Positions 1 through 5,969 of a DNA stretch of 5,969 nucleotides are shown piece by piece (within the stretch, counting starts at the first letter, position 1; every line of letters starts with the position of its first letter). The DNA is taken from the NCBI GenBank assembly GCA_003486945.1, contig DNFL01000367.1, positions 1-5,969 on the forward strand. Reading direction: 5' to 3'. A program made the translations under genes and the position numbers. This DNA is from Hyphomonas sp. (GTDB lineage Bacteria > Pseudomonadota > Alphaproteobacteria > Caulobacterales > Hyphomonadaceae). Under the pieces are notes generated by a model. It was not told where the DNA came from, made no database searches, and saw only the letters and a program-made list of their open reading frames with translations.

Positions 1-414
1 ATAGCGGGCGTCGGAAGCGAAGTCCCATTCGCCGCCCGAAGCCAGCGGCGGCGGCGGGATGTCGTAGCTGCGGCGCCAGATCTTCACCTGATCCTCGCCG
101 TGCTTCGCGGCGGTCTCCGCCTTGTCGAGCCCGGTCAGCCCGCCATAGTGGCGTTCGTTCAGCCGCCAGTCTTTCTCAACCGGCAGCCAGGCGCGTTTCA
201 TTTCGGTCAGCGCCAGCCACATCGTGCGGATGGCGCGGGTCTGAACGCTGGTAAAGCCGGCGCGGAAGTCAGCGTCGAGTTCGCCGAGCAGTTTGCCGGA
301 CGCGCGCGCTTCGGCTTCGCCCTGCGCGGTCAAGTCGGCGTCCCACCATCCGGTGAAACGGTTCTCGAGGTTCCAGGCGGATTGTCCGTGGCGGAGAAAG
401 ACGAGCTTGGTCAT
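1..414 (-). CDS. gpmA: 2,3-bisphosphoglycerate-dependent phosphoglycerate mutase, N-terminal part (cut by window edge)
   Basis: This cytoplasmic enzyme interconverts 3- and 2-phosphoglycerate in glycolysis and gluconeogenesis through a phosphohistidine intermediate. Seen: translation from the ATG at 414 gives 138 residues, open to the left edge. They begin [15 protein letters not shown], which is the phosphohistidine motif RHG with His9 as the expected phosphorylated residue. Next come [12 protein letters not shown] (19-30), the phosphate-binding TRAIRT (59-64), and [16 protein letters not shown] (85-100), whose Glu87 matches the general acid/base Glu of the family. The spacing follows the E. 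coli GpmA pattern with an offset of about two residues. The family is usually about 230-250 aa, so roughly 100 residues, including the second catalytic His, lie outside the window. An AGGA five bases before the ATG is an adequate ribosome site. The start lies 52 bp after the epimerase stop on the same strand, so the two are probably co-transcribed. The family call is very secure. Confidence 0.95.
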   Translation of the reverse strand, partial: MTKLVFLRHGQSAWNLENRFTGWWDADLTAQGEAEARASGKLLGELDADFRAGFTSVQTRAIRTMWLALTEMKRAWLPVEKDWRLNERHYGGLTGLDKAETAAKHGEDQVKIWRRSYDIPPPPLASGGEWDFASDARY

Positions 415-466
415 GGGGGTCCTGCTTGTATCTGCGGCGCCTTATTCGGCGCAATGGAGGGTGATT

Positions 467-1609
467 TCAAGCGTTCATCACGCGGATCAGCTCTGCGAAA
501 GCGAGCACCACATGATAGCCGGTGGAGGCCGGCATATCTTTCGCGAGCACGGAGCCGTCTGCGGCGAAATGATCGATCCAGCCGCCATCCTCTGTGAGGA
601 ATTCATCCATCAGCACATCGAAACTACGGCAGGCAGCGGCGGCGTAGCGTTCCTCGCCGCGCTGTTCGTACATTGCGAGATGTGCCTTCAGCGCTTCAGT
701 CTGCGGCCAGGTGCGGCGCGAGGCGTCGTGCGGCGCGCCGGCGCGCGTCACTTCCTGACAGGCGCGGCCAGCCTCATCGAGGGTGGCGATACCGAAACTG
801 TAGAGGCGCGCCATCGCGTCCGGCGCCGGAAGACCCGCGGCGCGGGCATGAGTGTGCAGCAGCCAGACCCATTCAAACTGGTGGCCGGGCTCGACTATCT
901 CTGCGGCGGCGCCTGAAGGCGCCGACCAATCCGGCATGAATTTCTCGCCGAGCAGGCCGCCTTCGCCGGCGGTGAAACGTGTATGGAACAGCGTGATGAT
1001 GTCCGCGGCGCGCACCAGATGATCCGCCTGCGGATCAGCCTTTGCCAGCGACAGGCAGGCCTCCAGCAGGTGCATGTGCGGGTTCTGCAGGCGCTGTCCC
1101 GGTGGGGGCAGGGTTTCGGCATAGCCGCCGTGCGCGGCATCCTTTGCCAGCCGGTCGAGCGCAGCGAGAATGCTTGCGGCCATTGGCAGGCACGCGTCGC
1201 GGCCTACCGGCCCGCGCGCGGCTTCGGCCAGGGCGAACAGGACAAAGGCTGTGTCATAGAGATCGGCCGAGGCATCGCGCAGCCCGCTGCCATCGGCGCC
1301 GAGGATGCGGCCCGGCAATCCGGTCGGGGCGAGGGCAGGGCCGGTCAAGATGGCAACTCCGGTTTCGGTGAGGCGCTGCGAAACCTCGCGCTTCCAGCCA
1401 AGGCGCCAGGCTTCGGAGAAGACATAGGTCTGGCGCGCCTGTACCCGGACCCGGGTGGTCTCGCGCTCAAGCTCGTCATGGTCCAGCGACAGGACCTCCG
1501 GGAACAGGCCGGCATCCGTCAGCCCATGCTCGGCCCAGAGCGGGAAACAACTGTCAAAGAGCCAGGTGCGGGCCTCCCGGGCCCGGCGGCGAAGGGCGCT
1601 CTCGGTCAT
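467..1609 (-). CDS. AGE-family (N-acylglucosamine 2-epimerase-like) sugar epimerase/isomerase
   Basis: From the ATG at 1609 the product is 380 aa, normal for this (alpha/alpha)6-barrel family, which includes GlcNAc 2-epimerase, cellobiose 2-epimerase, mannose isomerase and YihS. Seen: RVRVQARQTYVFSEAWRLGW (53-72), DLYDTAFVLFALA (116-128), QNPHMHLLEACLSLA (175-189), EPGHQFEWVWLL (240-251), RRTWPQTEALKAH (298-310), GGWIDHF (342-348) and ASTGYHVVLAFAELIR (361-376). His180, His243 and His366 match the three histidines important for catalysis in the family, so the enzyme looks active. No signal peptide or membrane segment is present, so it is cytoplasmic. The substrate cannot be read from the sequence: 2-epimerisation of an N-acyl sugar, or aldose-ketose isomerisation of mannose or a related sugar, are both possible. 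It precedes gpmA on the same strand and diverges from the gene at 1746. In-frame starts at 1642 (TTG) and 1621 (ATG) were judged less likely because of the position of the AGGAGG. Confidence 0.9.
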   Translation of the reverse strand: MTESALRRRAREARTWLFDSCFPLWAEHGLTDAGLFPEVLSLDHDELERETTRVRVQARQTYVFSEAWRLGWKREVSQRLTETGVAILTGPALAPTGLPGRILGADGSGLRDASADLYDTAFVLFALAEAARGPVGRDACLPMAASILAALDRLAKDAAHGGYAETLPPPGQRLQNPHMHLLEACLSLAKADPQADHLVRAADIITLFHTRFTAGEGGLLGEKFMPDWSAPSGAAAEIVEPGHQFEWVWLLHTHARAAGLPAPDAMARLYSFGIATLDEAGRACQEVTRAGAPHDASRRTWPQTEALKAHLAMYEQRGEERYAAAACRSFDVLMDEFLTEDGGWIDHFAADGSVLAKDMPASTGYHVVLAFAELIRVMNA

Positions 1610-1745
1610 CTGGTGTCGCATTCCTCCTGCCCTCGGCGCCAACCGTGCAAATGGCTCGCCAATCGGCCCGCGACCCTGCTAACAGGAGCCTCCGGGATTT
1701 GCCAGCAGGCCCGTCCCGTTCCGGAGCAAGCTGAAGGCAAGGCCC
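1610..1745. promoter_or_regulatory. Divergent intergenic region, presumed promoters for both flanking genes
   Basis: These 136 bp separate the start of the leftward epimerase-gpmA pair from the start of the rightward 193-aa gene, so promoters for both directions are expected here. I see no convincing -35/-10 pair with proper spacing, no clear operator palindrome and no riboswitch-like structure. The call rests on gene orientation, apart from the ribosome site on the epimerase side. Confidence 0.4.
1623..1628 (-). promoter_or_regulatory. Strong Shine-Dalgarno (AGGAGG) for the epimerase; decides the start
   Basis: A perfect AGGAGG on the minus strand ends one base before an in-frame ATG at 1621, which is too close to serve it. 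It lies 13 bases before the in-frame ATG at 1609, which is rather long but usable. The TTG at 1642 lies upstream of it, so this motif cannot serve that codon. The start at 1609 (MTESALRRR) is therefore preferred. The residues between 1642 and 1610 show no conserved feature. Confidence 0.6.
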
Positions 1746-2327
1746 ATGCGCGATCGTCTGTTCTTTCCGCTGGCGGGACTGCTGGTGCTGCTGATGGCGG
1801 GTCTTGCCCTGCAGCCGGGGGTGGGCCAGTTGCCGACCGGGCCGGTCGCGGGCGACGGGCTGCACTATGACCAGATCGTGATCGACGGCGCCTATCTCAA
1901 CAAGGTGATCGCGGGCGGCAATGCCCGCACACGGATCCAGCGAGGCCCGGAGCGCAGCTACCAGCTGGAAGTATCTGCCGAAGCCGGCGCCCTGCTTGAT
2001 GCCCCGGAAATGGGACCGCACTTCCGGCTAGCGCAGGATATCGAGCTGCAGTTTTCCGGGCGGAAAATCCGCGTCACGGTGCGCGCACGCCCCGGCGACG
2101 ATCAGGGGGCGATGCAGATGAAGGTGAACTATTCCGCTGGCCGGGTGGGCGAGTCAGGGTGGAAGCAATTCGACCTGCAGCCGGGCTTTACCGATTTCAC
2201 CTTTGAATATGACGTGCCGCAGAAGGAGGCGGATCAGGGGGTCGATTATATCGCTCTGCGCCCGGTCGTGCCGGAGAAACGCCGCACCCTCCTGATCGAG
2301 CGCATCGTCCTTGAGCGTATCGGCTGA
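1746..2327 (+). CDS. Unrecognised membrane-anchored or exported protein, predicted beta-rich (193 aa)
   Basis: I do not recognise this family. Seen: a short basic N-terminus (MRDR) followed by a hydrophobic stretch at about residues 6-23 (LFFPLAGLLVLLMAGLAL), which fits a signal anchor or uncleaved signal peptide. No lipobox is present. The remaining ~165 residues would then lie outside the cytoplasmic membrane. They are rich in short alternating hydrophobic/polar stretches typical of beta-strands, for example SYQLEVSAEA (71-80), IELQFSGRKIRVTVRAR (99-115), FTDFTFEYDVP (148-158), DYIALRPVV (167-175) and LLIERIVLERIG (182-193). Aromatics and glycines are scattered between them. This resembles a jelly-roll or carbohydrate-binding-like beta-sandwich, but that is inference from pattern only. 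The ATG at 1746 follows a weak AAGG three bases upstream; the signal-like N-terminus supports this start. The gene ends 104 bp before the peptidase gene on the same strand, so co-transcription is possible but not shown. Confidence 0.75.
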   Translation: MRDRLFFPLAGLLVLLMAGLALQPGVGQLPTGPVAGDGLHYDQIVIDGAYLNKVIAGGNARTRIQRGPERSYQLEVSAEAGALLDAPEMGPHFRLAQDIELQFSGRKIRVTVRARPGDDQGAMQMKVNYSAGRVGESGWKQFDLQPGFTDFTFEYDVPQKEADQGVDYIALRPVVPEKRRTLLIERIVLERIG

Positions 2328-2431
2328 AACTGCAGTTGAACGGTTTGAATTTCCGGCGCGCCCTTTATCACACCAGCTCTGACGCGTTGCCGTGATGGCG
2401 CGCGCCCCTCAACCTGACCTTTGGAGACCGC
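2328..2431 (+). other. Intergenic spacer before the peptidase gene
   Basis: This 104-bp gap holds the ribosome site of the peptidase: GGAGA at 2423-2427, four bases before the ATG. TTGAAC (2336) and TTGAAT (2345) resemble -35 boxes, but neither has a well-spaced -10 element. I therefore cannot say whether the peptidase has its own promoter or is read from the upstream gene. No terminator-like hairpin with a T run follows the stop at 2327. Confidence 0.3.
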
Positions 2432-4597
2432 ATGCGCCTTCTTGCTGCGTCGATTACCGCCCTTGTGCTGGCATCCTGTGCCAGCGCGCCTGTTTCGGAG
2501 ACGACCTTGACCGCTGACACTGCCCCGCCCGCAGCTGCCTTCGATCCGGACAGCCATCTCTGGCTGGAGGAAGTTGAAGGCGCAGACGCGCTTGCCTGGG
2601 TCACCGCGCAGAATGATCGTACGCTCGCCGCGCTGCAGGCCGATCCGCACTATGCGTCAAATGAGGCGGCGGCGCTGGAAGTGCTGAACTCGTCGGAGCG
2701 GATTCCGTATGGCACGGTGCGCGGCGGCCTCGTCTACAATTTCTGGCAGGACGCAACCAATGTCCGCGGCCTGTGGCGGCGCACCACGCTGGCATCCTAC
2801 GCGACAGAGACGCCGGACTGGGAAACGATCCTCGATTTCGACAAGCTCGCCGCCGATGAAGGCGCCAACTGGGTCTACAAGGGCGCAAATTGTTTCCGCC
2901 CGTCGCCCGGCGCGAAATACCGCTGCCTCGTCTCGCAGTCGGACGGCGGCAAGGACGCTGTGGTGAACCGCGAGTTCGACCTGGAGACGAAAACCTTCAT
3001 CGAAGGCGGCTTCGTCACGCCGGAAGCCAAACAGGGCGTTGCCTGGGCAGGAGCTGATACGCTGCTGATCGCGACGGATTGGGGCGACGGTACGCTGACG
3101 GAGTCGGGCTATCCCTTCATCGTCAAACGCTGGCAGCGCGGCACGCCGCTGGATAGCGCCGAAGAAGTGCTGCGCGGCAAGCCTACGGATGTCGGCGTCT
3201 GGCCGATGGCGATGAAGCTGGAGGATGGCCGCATCCTGCAGGGCGCGGTGATGGCCGAGACTTTCTTCACCTCGAAATATTTCTGGTTCCCGGAGGGCGA
3301 AACAGGCGCGGTCGAATGGCCGCTGCCGCCGAAAGTAACGCCGAAAGGCATCTACAAGGGCCAGTACTTGTTCTCGCTGGAACAGGACTGGGCGCCGGAA
3401 GGGCAGGGCGAGTTCAAGGCGGGTGATCTCGTGTCCTTCCCGCTTGAAGATTTCCTGCAGACCCGCGCGCTGCCGAAACTCAGCCTCGCCTTCCGCCCGT
3501 CAGAGACGCAGGCCGTGGAAGGCGTCGCCGTTGCAAAGGGTGCGGCACTTCTCTCGATCATCGACAATGTCGTCGGCAAGCTCCTGCGCCTCGAACCGTC
3601 CGCAGACGGATGGACCGCCGCACCTGTCACCCTCCCTGGCACCGGCGCTGTCAGCATTGCCTTTGCCGATGATGAGGAAACCGCGGTTTTCTTGAACTAT
3701 GTGGACTTCCTGACACCGGATTCGCTCCTCAGCTATGACATCGCCACCGGCGCCGTCAGCCCGCTGAAGAGCCTGAAGCCGAAGTATGATACCTCCGGTC
3801 TCAAGGTCGAACAGTTCTTCGCCGTCTCCAAGGATGGCACGAAGGTTCCCTACTTCATCGTCCACCGCGCAGCCATTGCGCTCGATGGCACCACGCCGAC
3901 GCTGCTTTATGGATATGGCGGTTTCCAGGTTTCCTATGGCCCGGCCTACAGTCCGGTCACCGGCCGTCTCTGGCTGGAGCAGGGCGGCGCTTATGTGCTT
4001 TCCAACATTCGCGGCGGCGGCGAGTTCGGCCCCAACTGGCACCAGGCCGGCCTGAAGCAGAACCGCCAGCGCATCTATGATGACTTCATCGCAATCGGCG
4101 AAGACCTTATCGCGCGCGGCATCACCAGCCCGGAACATCTCGGCATCATGGGCGGCTCGAATGGCGGCCTGCTGATGGGTGTGATGTTGAACCAGCGCCC
4201 GGACCTCTGGAACGCGGTCGTCGTACAGGTGCCGCTGCTCGACATGCTGCGCTACCACAAGTTCACCGCCGGGCGCTACTGGACGGCCGAATACGGCAAC
4301 GCCGAGACCGATCCTGAGCACTTCCGCTTCATGATGGCCTACTCGCCGCTGCACAACGTGCAGCCGGATCGCACCTACCCGCCCCTGCTCATCACCACCG
4401 CCGATACCGACGACCGGGTGCCGCCGATGCACGCCAAAAAGTTTGCCGCCGCGCTGCAAGCGGCCGACAACGGCCGTAATCCCCTCCTCATCCGCATCGA
4501 AATGCGCGCCGGGCACGGCCTGGGCAAACCCACCGCCAAGCTCATCGAAGAAGCCACCGACGTTTACAGCTTCTTGTGGACGATGTTGAATCGATAA
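2432..4597 (+). CDS. Prolyl oligopeptidase-family serine peptidase (S9A), putative lipoprotein
   Basis: The product is 721 aa, a full-length family member. It would cleave peptides, probably after proline, and act in the periplasm or at a membrane surface. Seen: MRLLAASITALVLASC is a lipoprotein-type signal peptide with lipobox LASC and Cys16 as the lipidation residue. The next residue is Ala, not Asp, which favours the outer membrane. Residues ~35-110 carry the N-terminal part (DSHLWLEEVEG, DALAWVTAQN). A beta-propeller region follows to about 450. The C-terminal alpha/beta-hydrolase domain has LLYGYGGF (491-498), NIRGGGEFGPNWHQAG (525-540), GGSNGG with nucleophile Ser576, DTDDRVPP with Asp660 and Arg662, and RAGHGLGKPTAK with His695. 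These match Ser554, Asp641, Arg643 and His680 of porcine prolyl oligopeptidase. The start has a good GGAGA ribosome site. Proline is coded mostly by CCG. The family and activity class are secure; the exact substrate and lipidation are inferred. Confidence 0.95.
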   Translation: MRLLAASITALVLASCASAPVSETTLTADTAPPAAAFDPDSHLWLEEVEGADALAWVTAQNDRTLAALQADPHYASNEAAALEVLNSSERIPYGTVRGGLVYNFWQDATNVRGLWRRTTLASYATETPDWETILDFDKLAADEGANWVYKGANCFRPSPGAKYRCLVSQSDGGKDAVVNREFDLETKTFIEGGFVTPEAKQGVAWAGADTLLIATDWGDGTLTESGYPFIVKRWQRGTPLDSAEEVLRGKPTDVGVWPMAMKLEDGRILQGAVMAETFFTSKYFWFPEGETGAVEWPLPPKVTPKGIYKGQYLFSLEQDWAPEGQGEFKAGDLVSFPLEDFLQTRALPKLSLAFRPSETQAVEGVAVAKGAALLSIIDNVVGKLLRLEPSADGWTAAPVTLPGTGAVSIAFADDEETAVFLNYVDFLTPDSLLSYDIATGAVSPLKSLKPKYDTSGLKVEQFFAVSKDGTKVPYFIVHRAAIALDGTTPTLLYGYGGFQVSYGPAYSPVTGRLWLEQGGAYVLSNIRGGGEFGPNWHQAGLKQNRQRIYDDFIAIGEDLIARGITSPEHLGIMGGSNGGLLMGVMLNQRPDLWNAVVVQVPLLDMLRYHKFTAGRYWTAEYGNAETDPEHFRFMMAYSPLHNVQPDRTYPPLLITTADTDDRVPPMHAKKFAAALQAADNGRNPLLIRIEMRAGHGLGKPTAKLIEEATDVYSFLWTMLNR

Positions 4598-4651
4598 CAA
4601 ATCGTAGGGGCAGGTCTGTTAGTGTTTAAAAAATAGATCGGGTCATGTCCA
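4598..4651. other. AT-richer spacer after the peptidase gene
   Basis: This stretch is visibly richer in A and T than the surroundings, with TTTAAAAAATAG near 4625-4636. It lies between the peptidase stop and the paired hairpin element. I see no hairpin placed just before the A/T run, so it is not a convincing intrinsic terminator. It could mark the edge of a segment with another origin. Confidence 0.35.
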
Positions 4652-4732
4652 ACCCCCACCCTAACCCTCCCCCTGGCAGGGGGAGGGAATCTGGCTCCCT
4701 CTCCCTCTCAGGGAGAGGGCTGGGGTGAGGGT
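4652..4732. repeat. Pair of inverted REP-like hairpin units between convergent genes
   Basis: Two 36-nt units face each other: one on the plus strand (4652-4687), one on the minus strand (4732-4697), separated by 9 nt (4688-4696). Read in the same sense they match at 29 of 36 positions by hand count. Each has a C/A-rich 13-nt tail and a perfect 10-bp hairpin with a 3-nt loop. The stems pair 4665-4674 with 4678-4687, and 4697-4706 with 4710-4719. One stem pair is C-G in the first unit and T-A in the second, a compensatory change suggesting the structure has been kept. The design fits repetitive extragenic palindromes, which often lie between convergent genes and can stabilise mRNA ends or attenuate transcription. 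No T run follows either hairpin, so neither is a classic intrinsic terminator. Whether the unit recurs in the genome cannot be seen here. Confidence 0.8.
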
Positions 4733-4734
4733 CG

Positions 4735-5969
<1,235 letters not shown>

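Noticed and set aside
437..452. Small hairpin (GCGCC, 6-nt loop, GGCGC) between the epimerase and gpmA
   Set aside because: The stem is only 5 bp, in GC-rich DNA, with no T run. It is too weak to call a terminator or attenuator.
293..916. Plus-strand open frame of 207 codons
   Set aside because: It is antisense to both gpmA and the epimerase, whose conserved motifs prove the minus strand is coding.
983..1870. Plus-strand open frame of 295 codons
   Set aside because: It overlaps the epimerase in antisense and runs into the 193-aa gene. Its translation is low-complexity Arg/Gly/Ala with no recognisable motif.
1554..2021. Minus-strand open frame of 155 codons spanning the divergent region
   Set aside because: It overlaps the 5' ends of two better-supported genes and has no family resemblance.
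2354..2361. Palindrome GGCGCGCC
   Set aside because: An 8-bp self-complementary site is expected by chance in GC-rich sequence, and nothing around it suggests an operator.
2336..2371. Promoter for the peptidase gene built on TTGAAC or TTGAAT
   Set aside because: No -10 element lies at suitable spacing; TATCAC is 15 bp from TTGAAT and matches poorly.
3500..4600. Long minus-strand open frame (366 codons) opposite the peptidase gene
   Set aside because: It lies wholly antisense to the catalytic domain of a clearly real gene. It shows no domain motif and is a by-product of GC-rich codon use.
4652..4732. Rho-independent bidirectional terminator
   Set aside because: The hairpins are strong but neither is followed by a run of T on its strand. 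A REP-like element fits better, although it could still slow polymerase.

Overview
The window is GC-rich, gene-dense bacterial DNA with four intact or edge-cut genes and one broken gene. The left ~4.6 kb reads like an alphaproteobacterium, possibly near Hyphomonas/Hyphomonadaceae. That placement is inference from protein style and a strong preference for CCG proline codons, not from a marker gene. The right ~1.2 kb (an ABC exporter plus a GC-rich inverted repeat) has a slightly different look and could be of other origin.

Layout. (1) 1-414, minus: N-terminal 138 residues of a cofactor-dependent phosphoglycerate mutase (gpmA), cut by the window edge. (2) 467-1609, minus: an AGE-family sugar epimerase/isomerase, 52 bp upstream of gpmA and probably co-transcribed with it. 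(3) 1610-1745: a divergent intergenic region that should hold promoters for both directions. (4) 1746-2327, plus: an unrecognised 193-aa membrane-anchored or secreted protein, predicted to be mostly beta-strand. (5) 2432-4597, plus: a complete S9A prolyl oligopeptidase with a lipoprotein-type signal peptide and an intact Ser-Asp-His triad. (6) 4652-4732: two 36-nt REP-like hairpin units facing each other between convergent genes. (7) 4735-5969, minus: a half-size ABC exporter gene, cut by the right edge and interrupted by an in-frame TAG inside its nucleotide-binding domain.

Functional reading. gpmA and the epimerase suggest a small carbohydrate-metabolism operon. The two plus-strand genes encode envelope or exported proteins and need not be related in function. 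The exporter has an intact Walker A, Q-loop, signature and Walker B, but the stop falls before the H-loop, so it is probably a pseudogene unless the stop is a sequencing error or is read through. No RNA gene, CRISPR array, transposase or integrase is visible. The items most worth a second look are the amber stop, the paired hairpin element with a compensatory base-pair change, and the possible change of sequence origin between 4598 and 4735. I did not find a convincing new multi-gene system.
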